A stretch of 13,051 bases of DNA from Candidatus Kapaibacterium sp. (GCA_027858275.1 JAQIDA010000016.1:1-13051); one strand, 5' to 3'; shown: positions 1 through 7,297, counted from the first letter of the stretch. Notes: a model not told the origin generated them from the sequence alone. Numbers and translations: made by a program.

Positions 1-119
1 TTTTTTTTGTTTATACTAATTCTAATCATAGGAATTCCACTGATTTTTATTAAATTGTGATTAATGTTTTACCGGCAACAAACGGTCGGATCAATGTTTT
101 TGCGAAGGGCAGAGAATAA

Positions 120-1391
120 ATGGCTGACAGAACGGCACTTGTCATATCCTACTACTTCCCGCCGATGGGTTTGAGTGGTGTTCAGCGAACTTTCAAGTTC
201 GTTAAATACCTGAGCAAATACGGCTGGAAACCAATAGTGCTGACTGCATTGCCAAACGGATATTATGCTTATGATGACTCTGTGCTTAGGGAACTTGAGA
301 ACAGCGAATACGAAATATTCAAGACAGAAGGCAGAAAAGCAAAATCCGGCGTGACTCGGATAAAAACATTAAAAATCCCGTCATATACATATCAGAAATT
401 CGGAAGTGCTCTGCTTCAGACTATATATCAGCCTGACAGCAAAATCAAATGGAAGAAAAAAGCTATTGAGCTCGGCAGCAAAATAATCGAAGAGAATAAT
501 ATTGATACAATTTTCGCCACCGCGCCGCCATTCACGGGCTTCCTCGTCGCGCGAGAGTTGTCCGAGAAATATAAAATCCCGTTTGTGGTTGATTATCGTG
601 ATGTGTGGGTAGACAATCCTTTTCATTTCTACGCCACCCCTATGCACAAAAGCTATAGTGTTAAACTCGAGAAGGATATTTTGACACATGCCGAAAAAGT
701 GATCGTAATCACTCGCGAAGCAAAGGAAAAGTTGCTCCAACGCTATCGCTTTATTTCTCACAATGATATTCAAATCATTCCTCACGGATATGATTCCGAA
801 GATTTTGAGACTGTCAAATACGTCAAACCTGATCCGAAAAAATTTACGGTTACTCATTCAGGTTTATTCCAAGATGATCGTTCGCCCAAATATTTTTTCA
901 AAGCCGTTGCTAACCTGGCTAAGAGGAACAAAGATTTCGCCGAGGCTGTAGAATTGCGATTTGTAGGAATCATGCGACGTTCACATCAAAAATTAATCAA
1001 AAAGTACAAGCTCAGCGACAAAACAAATCTTGTCGGATATGTACGCCACAGCGAAGCCGTCAAGCATCTCATCGAATCTGATCTGTTGTGGCTCATGCTC
1101 TTCGATTCAGTCAGAACTCCCGGGAAATTATACGAATATTTCGGAGCGGCAAAACCTATACTGGCCTGTTTGCCCGAAGGCTCTATGCGCAAGACAGCTT
1201 TGGAATCAACCTCGACTATAGCTACAGATCCCAAAGACGTAAAGGCAATTGAAAATGCACTCGAAACATTTTTCAAACTTTGGCGCGGTAATAATATGCC
1301 TGTCCCTTCAGACTCATTTATTGAGCAATATGATCGTTCGCTGCTTACATCAAAATTAGCGCGAATTCTATTTGAAGCAACACAAATATAA
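120..1391 (+). CDS. GT-B glycosyltransferase (family 4/group 1-like)
   Basis: This 423-residue protein looks like a cytoplasmic, nucleotide-sugar-dependent glycosyltransferase with two Rossmann-like domains. The N-terminal acceptor domain opens with the family signature YYFPPMGLSGVQR at about residues 11-23 (a beta strand followed by a glycine-rich loop). The C-terminal donor domain starts near residue 240 (FTVTHSGLF) and carries LRFVGIM, NLVGYV and the donor-site segment PGKLYEYFGAAKPILA, where Glu and Lys/Arg residues usually contact the nucleotide sugar. Length fits the family (about 380-430). Sugar donor and acceptor cannot be read from sequence. Surface polysaccharide or glycolipid synthesis is the usual role, and rfbA lies about 3.2 kb away on the other strand. 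There is no signal peptide. The start follows a poor ribosome site (GGGCAGAG), but the conserved N-terminus begins right after it. No convincing terminator follows. Confidence 0.88.
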   Translation: MADRTALVISYYFPPMGLSGVQRTFKFVKYLSKYGWKPIVLTALPNGYYAYDDSVLRELENSEYEIFKTEGRKAKSGVTRIKTLKIPSYTYQKFGSALLQTIYQPDSKIKWKKKAIELGSKIIEENNIDTIFATAPPFTGFLVARELSEKYKIPFVVDYRDVWVDNPFHFYATPMHKSYSVKLEKDILTHAEKVIVITREAKEKLLQRYRFISHNDIQIIPHGYDSEDFETVKYVKPDPKKFTVTHSGLFQDDRSPKYFFKAVANLAKRNKDFAEAVELRFVGIMRRSHQKLIKKYKLSDKTNLVGYVRHSEAVKHLIESDLLWLMLFDSVRTPGKLYEYFGAAKPILACLPEGSMRKTALESTSTIATDPKDVKAIENALETFFKLWRGNNMPVPSDSFIEQYDRSLLTSKLARILFEATQI

Positions 1392-1680
1392 ACTGTCTGT
1401 TTTATTAATTCAGGCCGCTAAATTCAAGCTGCCGCCTCTCTCCGCTCAGATCTGAATTGTGAATCTAATTTCTTTAGATACAAATAATTATGACCTAATC
1501 TCTGACCGGGGAAAAATAATCTATGTTTTATTGGATTTATTAGAAAATTTTCATTAAATTGTTGGTCTTAGTATTTTAATCAAACTTTTTTGATTTTAAT
1601 ACGTAGAAGAAGAGAACATTCGATGTTCACAAGGGGATGAAAATAATTACTAAATGTTTAATACTTACCGGAGAATTTTT
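1392..1680. other. intergenic region before the lipoprotein cassette
   Basis: This 289-bp AT-rich spacer has no credible gene. It contains a short palindrome TCAGATCTGA (1446-1455), a weak hairpin with arms ATCTAA/TTAGAT (1463-1479), and a 7-bp inverted repeat AATCAAA-CTTT-TTTGATT (1578-1595) about 85 bp before the lipoprotein start. The last sits where an operator or promoter-proximal site could be. I see no exact match to the Bacteroidota promoter (TTTG, about 20 bp, TAnnTTTG). The promoter of the downstream cassette probably lies here, but I cannot place it. Confidence 0.4.
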
Positions 1681-2847
1681 ATGAAATTTTTAAAATTAAA
1701 AGCAATGTTTATTATGCTTGCCATATTTGGTTTAGCATTGAATTCATGCGAAGAAACAATCGACCCGATTGACGGCGACGATCCTGTTATTACTTCAATT
1801 ACACCGTCCAATCCGAGTGTTGGTGACAGAGTCACTATCACAGGCGCGAATTTTGGTGACAGCCGTCTCGAAGACTTTGTAACTTTCAACGGCGTACAGC
1901 CTGTTGCTGCTGATTACACAACTTGGGAAGACAACACTATCGAAGTAGAAGTACCTGTTGGTGCGACTACAGGCAATGTCATTGTTGATATCAACGGTTT
2001 TGAAAGCAATGCCTATATGCTCGCTATCGGTGCACCTGCACCTGCAACAGCTCTTGCGGCAAACTCAAAAAGCGCTACAGAAGTAATGTTGAAATGGCTT
2101 GCTTCAGAATCTGCAGCAAACTTTGATGTTGAATATCAAATTTTTGTTACTGCTCCCGGCGTTGATCCTGTTCATTTCGCAACAGCTCAATATGACGAAC
2201 TTCCTTATACAGTTACAGATTTAACTGAAGGCGTTGTTTACATGTTCCAAGTAGTTGCAAACTATACGGGTGGCGAAAATTATGCAGCTCCCGCTGAATT
2301 GAACTGGTCACCGGCCACAAGATTTGTTGAAAATATCAACGAAGCACCTATTAGAATTTATGAAACAGCTTCCGGTTACGGCAGTGGTCTTGATATCTTT
2401 GATAACACCGGCGGTGCTCCAAAATCACTCACAGTAGGAAGCATTGTTGATTGGAATATGGGTCTTTATACAACCGGCGGAACATTTTTCGGTTCTGCAT
2501 CTGAATTGAGCTATACAGGTGCATCTACGGCACAAGGCGTTGAAATCAGTGACGTGTATTATGACAATGTAGAAAATTTGAATGATGTATTTGCAAGTGA
2601 AGCTCTTAATAACGGAACTTTCGCTGTGCGTGTATTTAACTTATCAGATGAAATGTTCACCGGCAAGAAAAATATCTTATTCATAGTAAGAACCCAAGAA
2701 CCCGGTCAGAGCGGCAAATATAACTATGCTAAAGTTATGGTTGTATTAGGCAATGCAGGCTTTTTGCAGGGAACTGCTCCTAACAGATATTTAGAATTTA
2801 TAGTTTCTTATCAGAAAACAGCCGGCGTTCCGTACGCAAAAGACTAA
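1681..2847 (+). CDS. surface lipoprotein with IPT/TIG and FN3-like domains
   Basis: This is a predicted 388-residue outer-membrane lipoprotein. A lipoprotein signal peptide (MKFLKLKAMFIMLAIFGLALNSC) ends at Cys23, and the acidic residues right after it (CEETIDPIDGDD) resemble the export signal of surface-exposed Bacteroidota lipoproteins. An IPT/TIG domain follows at about residues 35-115 (ITSITPSNPSVGDRVTITG, then NGV and VDINGFESN). An FN3-like domain lies at about 117-215 (VMLKWLAS, YTVTDLTEGVVYMFQVVANY). The C-terminal 170 residues are not recognised; they are rich in Gly, Thr and aromatic residues and probably beta. The start at 1681 is preferred over an in-frame ATG at 1654 because GGAG (1670-1673) sits 7 bases before it and the signal peptide starts there. 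It leads a three-gene cassette and probably binds a ligand or glycan on the cell surface (inference). Confidence 0.85.
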   Translation: MKFLKLKAMFIMLAIFGLALNSCEETIDPIDGDDPVITSITPSNPSVGDRVTITGANFGDSRLEDFVTFNGVQPVAADYTTWEDNTIEVEVPVGATTGNVIVDINGFESNAYMLAIGAPAPATALAANSKSATEVMLKWLASESAANFDVEYQIFVTAPGVDPVHFATAQYDELPYTVTDLTEGVVYMFQVVANYTGGENYAAPAELNWSPATRFVENINEAPIRIYETASGYGSGLDIFDNTGGAPKSLTVGSIVDWNMGLYTTGGTFFGSASELSYTGASTAQGVEISDVYYDNVENLNDVFASEALNNGTFAVRVFNLSDEMFTGKKNILFIVRTQEPGQSGKYNYAKVMVVLGNAGFLQGTAPNRYLEFIVSYQKTAGVPYAKD

Positions 2848-2894
2848 TTCTAACTAATTAACAGACTATTCAAAAAAATATCCAAGGGATGTTT

Positions 2895-3407
2895 ATGAAA
2901 AGATATATTATTGCGATCGGCGTTTTGACAATAGCCTTTATTGCGACAGTCAGTGCTCAGATGAATCAACAAACATTGCCTGTGAATCCTGTTACAACAA
3001 CCGGAACAGCTGTCGTTGCCGAGGAATTGAATAAAGAAGATGATTCTCCAAATAAAAAGACTTTAGGTGCTGCCGCAGAAATCAAGAAAACAGCCGGTGC
3101 CACTCAGACTACGGCCGTAAAAATGAGCAAACCTATGACAGGTCAGATCGTTGATTTTGGTGCGTTAGTTATGGGCGGAAACGGCGAACTCAACAAGAAA
3201 AATGCAGAAGCATTAGTCGCAAAAGGAAAACCGATTGCTTTCAAAGTCGGTAACAAAATTTATTTTGTCTTCAACAGCGACGGAAGTTTTGCGGCAAATA
3301 ATCTCGTGAGATACGCCAATAACAAACTTGTCGGTATTATCGGCAAAACTCAAAAAGTTAACGGCTTGAACATTATCATCGCAGATAAAATCGAATCAAT
3401 GGACTAA
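2895..3407 (+). CDS. secreted protein, paralogue A of a tandem pair
   Basis: This 170-residue exported protein has an unknown function. A Sec signal peptide (MKRYIIAIGVLTIAFIATVSAQ) is probably cut after Ala21. A low-complexity Thr/Ala/Lys linker follows to about residue 78. The C-terminal domain (about 80-170) runs from TGQIVDFGALV through KIYFVFNSDGSF and NNKLVGIIGKT to IIIADKIESMD. By eye about 45 of 91 aligned positions match the next gene, and the last 11 residues are the same. The alternation of short strands ending in a G-K-V-NG-hairpin suggests a small beta domain, perhaps OB-like, but this is only a guess. The start at 2895 is chosen over ATG 2889 because AAGGGA (2883-2888) is 6 bases before it. 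It is 47 bases after the lipoprotein gene and 27 before paralogue B, so it is probably in one operon with both. Confidence 0.8.
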   Translation: MKRYIIAIGVLTIAFIATVSAQMNQQTLPVNPVTTTGTAVVAEELNKEDDSPNKKTLGAAAEIKKTAGATQTTAVKMSKPMTGQIVDFGALVMGGNGELNKKNAEALVAKGKPIAFKVGNKIYFVFNSDGSFAANNLVRYANNKLVGIIGKTQKVNGLNIIIADKIESMD

Positions 3408-3937
3408 TATTCTTAATTAATCGGAAAATATGAAATGAAAAATGCTTTGATTACTATCGCGCTTTTGATTGTGTTTTCATTAGCAATCCAAAGCTGCGGC
3501 GAAGATAAAAAGAATACAGAAGCTCCCAAGACTGAGCAGGCTCCTGAAGTCACAGAACAGACCGGTGACGCTCCGGTTGCGGAAGAGACCGATGCTCCTG
3601 CAGAAGAAGCAGCTGCCGAAGTTAAACCAAGCGGACTTGCTGACAATACCTATAAAACACCAATTATGGGAAAAATTGTAAGTCTCAGTGGTTTAGTCCA
3701 CGGTGACGGCACAGTCAATAAAGCTGAAGCAGCAAAAATGGTCGAAAAAGCCATTCCTTTGATGTTCAAGGCTGATGCAGGTTCTGTTTGCATGGTTTAT
3801 AACGCGGACGGAAGCTATGCGGGCAAGAAACTTGTCAAATATGCTTCTAACAAAAAAATCGGCATTATCGGTCAGGTCAAGACAGTCAACGGTGTGAAAA
3901 TTATCATCGCTGATAAGATCGAATCAATGGACTAATA
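3372..3937 (+). repeat. near-identical 38-bp 3' ends of the tandem paralogues
   Basis: The last codons of paralogues A and B, plus the stop codon and the next few bases, are almost the same at the DNA level. Positions 3372-3409 and 3900-3937 differ at only 2 of 38 bases, both silent, while the rest of the domain is only about half identical in protein. The span given covers both copies. The block may be a recent gene-conversion tract or strong selection on the C-terminus. Confidence 0.75.
3435..3935 (+). CDS. lipoprotein, paralogue B of a tandem pair
   Basis: This 166-residue lipoprotein has an unknown function. The signal peptide MKNALITIALLIVFSLAIQSC puts the lipidated cysteine at position 21, followed by the charged stretch GEDKKN, which suits outer-membrane or surface placement. 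A Glu/Pro/Ala-rich flexible linker runs to about residue 65 and probably acts as a tether. The C-terminal domain (about 76-166) matches paralogue A: MGKIVSLSGLV, VYNADGSY, KLVKYASNKKIGIIG and the final IIIADKIESMD. The two differ mainly at the N-terminus: this one is membrane-anchored, the other soluble. The ribosome site is weak (GGA at 3423-3425, 9 bases off). A strong terminator 26 bases after the stop ends the cassette. Duplication with retargeting is the simplest history. Confidence 0.82.
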   Translation: MKNALITIALLIVFSLAIQSCGEDKKNTEAPKTEQAPEVTEQTGDAPVAEETDAPAEEAAAEVKPSGLADNTYKTPIMGKIVSLSGLVHGDGTVNKAEAAKMVEKAIPLMFKADAGSVCMVYNADGSYAGKKLVKYASNKKIGIIGQVKTVNGVKIIIADKIESMD

Positions 3938-3960
3938 ATCTATACGATTCGAGACAATAA

Positions 3961-3996
3961 AAAACGGACTCTTCGATTTATCGGAGAGTCCGTTTT
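3961..3996. terminator. bidirectional intrinsic terminator
   Basis: A nearly perfect hairpin has arms AAAACGGACTCT (3961-3972) and AGAGTCCGTTTT (3985-3996), and the inner bases CGAT/ATCG extend the stem to a 2-base loop. A T run follows on the plus strand (3993-3999), and an A run (3959-3964) gives a U tract on the minus strand. It lies between the converging paralogue B gene and the GNAT gene, so it can end transcription from both sides. Confidence 0.92.
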
Positions 3997-4005
3997 TTTG
4001 TTCTT

Positions 4006-4104
4006 GTAGGGGCGTACCCTGTGTGGTCGCCAGGCGTTATAAATTGGTTTCTTGTGTTTCGAACATTGTGTTGCGCCGGGCGACCACACAGGGTTCGCCC
4101 CTAC
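4006..4104. repeat. 99-bp inverted-repeat element (REP/MITE-like)
   Basis: Two 31-base arms (4006-4036 and 4074-4104) are complementary at 29 of 31 positions and enclose a 37-base AT-rich centre. The arms begin GTAGGGGCG and contain ACCCTGTGTGGTCGCC, so they are much more GC-rich than the surroundings. Arms of the GTAGGGGCG...CGCCCCTAC kind occur as dispersed non-coding repeats in many bacterial genomes. No transposase is inside, and I see no obvious target-site duplication. The element sits in the gap between two converging genes directly after a terminator, a typical place for REP-like elements. Open frames reading across it are not real genes. Confidence 0.8.
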
Positions 4105-4157
4105 GGAAGACGGGCTGTTATTCTTTGGCCTTTCTTAGGAGGGTTTGGAATTCTCTC

Positions 4158-4640
4158 TCACCCCGCGAACTCATCCAATGCATCTCCCGTCAAACGAAAT
4201 ACATGCCATTCATCCATAGTCTCAGCACCCATCTTCTTATAAAGCTCGCAAGCCGGATTCCATTTGAGAGCCATCCATTCCATTCTGCCGCAATTACGCT
4301 CTTTAGCAAGCTTTGCGCAGAATTTGAACATACATGTGCCTATTCCCTTTCCTCGATGCTCAGGATAAACGTAAGCGTCCTCAATGTACAAACCCGGGCG
4401 ACCTACAAAGGTAGAAAAATTATGGAAGAACATTGCGAACGCTACAGGCTTGCCGTCAATTTCTGCCAAGATTGTCTCGGCATAAGCTTTTTGACCAAAC
4501 AATGATTCTCGAATTATATCTTCCGTAGCCGAAACAGTATCCGACAATTTTTCAAATTCAGCCAAATCTTGAATGAATTTGAAAATCGTACCGGAGTCTT
4601 TTTCTTCGGCTAATCTTATATTGAATTTTGAATTTGTCAT
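4158..4640 (-). CDS. GNAT N-acetyltransferase, SSAT (diamine acetyltransferase)-like
   Basis: This 160-residue cytoplasmic enzyme transfers acetyl from acetyl-CoA to an amine. The whole protein lines up with the spermidine/spermine (or thialysine) acetyltransferase branch of GNAT: FIQDLAEFEKLSD near the N-terminus, PVAFAMFFHNFSTFVGRPGLYIED in the middle, the acetyl-CoA loop EHRGKGIG at 94-101, and WNPACELYKKMGAE at 127-140 with Tyr134 where SSAT has its catalytic tyrosine. The substrate is unproven: polyamine, thialysine or another small amine. Two adjacent ATGs (4643 and 4640) are possible. AAGGA is 5 bases from the second and only 2 from the first, so 4640 is preferred. The start overlaps the rfbA stop (ATGATGA), which implies translational coupling. 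Transcription should end at the bidirectional terminator at 3961-3996. Confidence 0.87.
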   Translation of the reverse strand: MTNSKFNIRLAEEKDSGTIFKFIQDLAEFEKLSDTVSATEDIIRESLFGQKAYAETILAEIDGKPVAFAMFFHNFSTFVGRPGLYIEDAYVYPEHRGKGIGTCMFKFCAKLAKERNCGRMEWMALKWNPACELYKKMGAETMDEWHVFRLTGDALDEFAG

Positions 4641-5518
4641 CATCTTCCTTGTATATCATCCGCTACTTGAACGCAATAATCCTTGTACGAACAATTCGGA
4701 AGGTTCACCACAGTTTGATCATATTTTGCTCTGTCGATGAATCCGTATTCCAGGGCAATCTCTTCCAGACAAGCTATTTTCCTGCCTTGGCGTTTCTCTA
4801 TGGCATGAATGAAAGTCGATGCTTCAAGGAGGCTGTCCGGCGTTCCGGTATCAAGCCAAGCAATGCCGCGACTGATAGTTTCAACATTAAGTTTATTCCG
4901 TTCAAGATAGACTTTCTGCATATCGGTAATCTCAAGTTCACCCCGAGGACTTGGCGCTAGATTTTTTGCAATTTTAACCACGTCATTATCAAACACATAT
5001 AGACCCGGAATGGCGAACTTTGATTTCGGCTCAGCCGGTTTTTCTTCGATACTAAGTACTTTATTGTCTGCACCGAATTCAACTACACCGTATTCCTGCG
5101 GATTATTAACCGCATATCCAAACACGGTAGCCCCGACATTGTTTAAGATTGCGTGACGCAGAAAGTCTAATCTTCCGTAAAAAAGATTATCTCCGAGAAT
5201 TAGGCAAACTTGATCGTTACCTATGAATTCTTCACCATAAATAAACGCTTCCGCAATTCCCTTTGGCTTGTTTTGAACCTTGTATGAAATATTAATTCCC
5301 CATTGACTCCCGTCGCCGAGCAATTTTTCAAAATTTGGAGTGTCGGCCGGAGTAGAAATCAATAATATATCTTTTATTCCCGCAATCATCAAAGTAGAGA
5401 TCGGATAATATATCATCGGTTTGTCATATATAATCTGCAATTGCTTGCTGAAAACCGCTGTCATAGGGTATAGTCTTGTTCCGCTGCCGCCTGCGAGTAC
5501 GATTCCTTTAGTTGCCAT
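4640..5518 (-). CDS. rfbA: glucose-1-phosphate thymidylyltransferase
   Basis: This 292-residue enzyme joins dTTP and glucose-1-phosphate to give dTDP-glucose, the first step to dTDP-rhamnose and other deoxysugars of surface polysaccharides. The family hallmarks are present: the nucleotide loop LAGGSGTRLYP (8-18), SKQL and YDKPMIYYPIS (24-41), LLGDGSQWGINISY (66-79), GDNLFYG (109-115) with metal-binding Asp110, EEKP (158-161), GELEITD (193-199) and WLDTGTPDSLLEA (221-233). Length matches the usual 290 or so. One small deviation is QII where most relatives have LLP or LPV in the KQLLPVYDKP stretch. The rfbB, C and D partners are not in the window. The start follows a weak ribosome site. It shares its 5' intergenic region with a divergent gene and is coupled to the GNAT gene downstream. 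Confidence 0.96.
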   Translation of the reverse strand: MATKGIVLAGGSGTRLYPMTAVFSKQLQIIYDKPMIYYPISTLMIAGIKDILLISTPADTPNFEKLLGDGSQWGINISYKVQNKPKGIAEAFIYGEEFIGNDQVCLILGDNLFYGRLDFLRHAILNNVGATVFGYAVNNPQEYGVVEFGADNKVLSIEEKPAEPKSKFAIPGLYVFDNDVVKIAKNLAPSPRGELEITDMQKVYLERNKLNVETISRGIAWLDTGTPDSLLEASTFIHAIEKRQGRKIACLEEIALEYGFIDRAKYDQTVVNLPNCSYKDYCVQVADDIQGR

Positions 5519-5720
5519 TCGAACTGCTCAAAAAATTGGTTAATCGTTTATACATCGTAAAATTACAAAAAAACAATGAAATGAATTCAAAATAAGTTAA
5601 AATAAATTTTGTTTATTAATTGTATAATCTTATTTTTCGAGATATCGGTTTGGCCGTCAGCTGCAAAGGATAGTTTACAGCTTGTTTTAATTAGAATTAT
5701 TTGTTGATACGGATTAAAAA
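5519..5720. promoter_or_regulatory. divergent intergenic region (rfbA / actin-fold gene)
   Basis: This 202-bp AT-rich gap separates two diverging genes and must hold the promoters for both. On the plus strand, TTTG (5649-5652) lies 18 bases before TAGTTTAC (5671-5678), a loose match to the TTTG/TAnnTTTG Bacteroidota promoter. I found no good match toward rfbA. No gene or strong hairpin is visible. Confidence 0.35.
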
Positions 5721-6656
5721 ATGAAAAACATACTTTCGGTTAATTTCGCGGTTAAGAGAACCTATATATCTGTTTTGCAGCCTTCTCCAAAAGGACTTAT
5801 CCTGAAATATATTAACTCGACCAATCAGCCTGTGAGTCTGCTTGGTTCTGATCCGATAACGGAACAGCCCGGAGCTGTTGAGCTCCGTAATATGCTGTCT
5901 AAAATCGAGTATGAAATAGGCAGAGTCTCAGTAAGCTTAGACTCAGAGCTTGTGTTTTTTACGCAGATACCCGGAAAAGAGGAGATGAATATCTCTGATC
6001 TGAAGCAATTAGTCCAATTAGAAATAAGAACGGCCATCCCTGAGTCAGGCCCTGATGATTTTGTGTCTGCTTTGATACCCATGAAGTCAGCAAAAAATAC
6101 TTTGCAATCAATGACAGCATTAATATTTTCCTGCGAGCTTCTTCAGTCATGTAAAGAATTGTTCGCAGTACTTAACAAACCAATACAGTTCACAGAAGCC
6201 GCGCATTTTGCCGCGCACAATGCCTTTCTGTATAACTATCCGGATCAAAGCGGCAAAACCGTTGCACTGATAAATATTCAAGAACATATTATTGAGTTGA
6301 GCGCGATACACAAAGGGCAGCCGGCATATTACAATCAGCTCGCGTATGACGATAAAGCAAAAATTACCGATCTCTGTATTAGTGAATTTAAAAAGATACA
6401 AAATGAATACGCAGATAAGATTGATTCGGCTTATTTCTTCGGCGGGGAATTAAATATTGACATCCTTGCCAATGTTCAATCTGTCGCTGAGGATACCGGA
6501 TTGCAAATACATGTCGGACGCCTGAACGCATTCCGAATGATTCGAGGTATTGAGGATCAGAGAATCAAAGAGTATTGCATTAGAACTGCGCACCTATACC
6601 CGGCTTGCATAGGCGGAAATATTCCCTCTTACCACAAAATTATTGAACTGTCTTAA
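5721..6656 (+). CDS. actin-fold (PilM / DUF3822-like) protein
   Basis: This 311-residue protein is not recognised by strong motifs, but its layout resembles the actin/Hsp70-like fold of PilM and of the Bacteroidota DUF3822 family. It opens with a strand-turn-strand (ILSVNFAVKRTYISVLQ, 4-20). It then has SVSLDSELVFFTQIPG (70-85) and a second strand-turn-strand, VALINIQEHIIELSAIHKGQ (181-200), and it ends with AYFFGGEL (237-244) and a glycine pair near 298-299. The acidic and glycine residues of active ATPases are largely missing, so nucleotide binding is doubtful. There is no signal peptide or membrane segment. Its stop overlaps the rsmD start by one base (TAATG). DUF3822 genes commonly sit next to rsmD in Bacteroidota, which supports the assignment. 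Function unknown. Confidence 0.6.
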   Translation: MKNILSVNFAVKRTYISVLQPSPKGLILKYINSTNQPVSLLGSDPITEQPGAVELRNMLSKIEYEIGRVSVSLDSELVFFTQIPGKEEMNISDLKQLVQLEIRTAIPESGPDDFVSALIPMKSAKNTLQSMTALIFSCELLQSCKELFAVLNKPIQFTEAAHFAAHNAFLYNYPDQSGKTVALINIQEHIIELSAIHKGQPAYYNQLAYDDKAKITDLCISEFKKIQNEYADKIDSAYFFGGELNIDILANVQSVAEDTGLQIHVGRLNAFRMIRGIEDQRIKEYCIRTAHLYPACIGGNIPSYHKIIELS

Positions 6657-7219
6657 TGCGTATAGTCAGAGGAAAATATAAGGGACACAGAGTTAATTCC
6701 AAGATCCCTACTGCTATTCGCCCGACTGCGGACAGCGTTCGAGAAACCATTTTCAATATACTTAACAACTATATTGATATGGAAGATATTGTTTGCGCTG
6801 ATGTATGCGCCGGAACAGGATTTTTAGGTTTTGAAGCCCTCAGTCGCGGAGCGGAGCATTGCTTGTTTTTTGAGAAAAATCGTAAATCCGCAGAAATGAT
6901 TCGCAAAAATGCTGAAATTATCCGTATTCCCAAAAATGATTTCACATTGTCATTCGGCGACGCTCACAAGACATTGAAACGATTCAGTGAGAATGACCCT
7001 GATAAGCAATTCGATCTGATCTTTTTCGATCCGCCCTATGCCTCAATGATTTCAAACAGTATCATCGAAGTCATCACTTCAAATAATTTACTCAATCCCA
7101 ACGGCATATTAATTGCGGAACACTCTGAAAAAGAGAGCATCCTTTTGCCGGAGAATTATGAACTACTAAAATCAAGAAAATTCGGGGATACAATAGTTGA
7201 TTTTATCGGAATAGTGTAA
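6656..7219 (+). CDS. rsmD: 16S rRNA (guanine(966)-N(2))-methyltransferase RsmD
   Basis: This 187-residue enzyme uses S-adenosylmethionine to methylate N2 of G966 in 16S rRNA during small-subunit assembly. It starts with the family's MRIVRGKYKGHRV (1-13). It then shows RPTADSVRETIFNIL (22-36), a SAM-binding loop in ADVCAGTGFLGFEALSRGA (48-66), an acidic residue ending FFEK, and the catalytic DPPY (125-128) after FDLIFF. Length is normal for the family (180-200). Most relatives have DLFAGSG, and here it is DVCAGTG, which keeps the glycines. The gene overlaps the actin-fold gene by one base and is probably translated with it. It converges on the channel gene at 7298. Confidence 0.95.
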   Translation: MRIVRGKYKGHRVNSKIPTAIRPTADSVRETIFNILNNYIDMEDIVCADVCAGTGFLGFEALSRGAEHCLFFEKNRKSAEMIRKNAEIIRIPKNDFTLSFGDAHKTLKRFSENDPDKQFDLIFFDPPYASMISNSIIEVITSNNLLNPNGILIAEHSEKESILLPENYELLKSRKFGDTIVDFIGIV

Positions 7220-7228
7220 TGGCTATAT

Positions 7229-7262
7229 AAAAAAATATCCGACACTTTCTTACAGTGTCGGA
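7229..7262 (-). terminator. intrinsic terminator of the ion channel gene
   Basis: A 9-bp perfect stem (TCCGACACT 7238-7246 with AGTGTCGGA 7254-7262, 7-base loop) lies 36 bases after the stop of the minus-strand channel gene. On that strand it is followed by TA and seven Ts (complement of the A run 7229-7235). On the plus strand no T run follows, so it would stop rsmD transcripts only weakly. Confidence 0.82.
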
Positions 7263-7297
7263 CATTTGAACTAAAATAGTTTTTGCTGATTTCAATC

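Noticed and set aside
1..119. T run at the left edge as the tail of a terminator
   Set aside because: The stem would lie outside the window, so it cannot be tested. The rest of the stretch is AT-rich with no gene or clear promoter.
381..857. Minus-strand open frame inside the glycosyltransferase gene
   Set aside because: It overlaps conserved coding sequence of the plus-strand gene and encodes a protein with no recognisable pattern.
1578..1595. AATCAAA-CTTT-TTTGATT as a terminator of the glycosyltransferase
   Set aside because: The stem is almost all A-T, it lies about 190 bases after the stop, and the T-rich stretch is in the loop and stem, not after a stable hairpin.
4021..4505. Two plus-strand open frames (4021-4242 and 4023-4505)
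   Set aside because: They run through the inverted-repeat element and antisense to the well-supported GNAT gene; their translations have no family features.
4628..4960. Plus-strand open frame opposite rfbA
   Set aside because: It is fully antisense to conserved rfbA sequence and shows no motifs or ribosome site.
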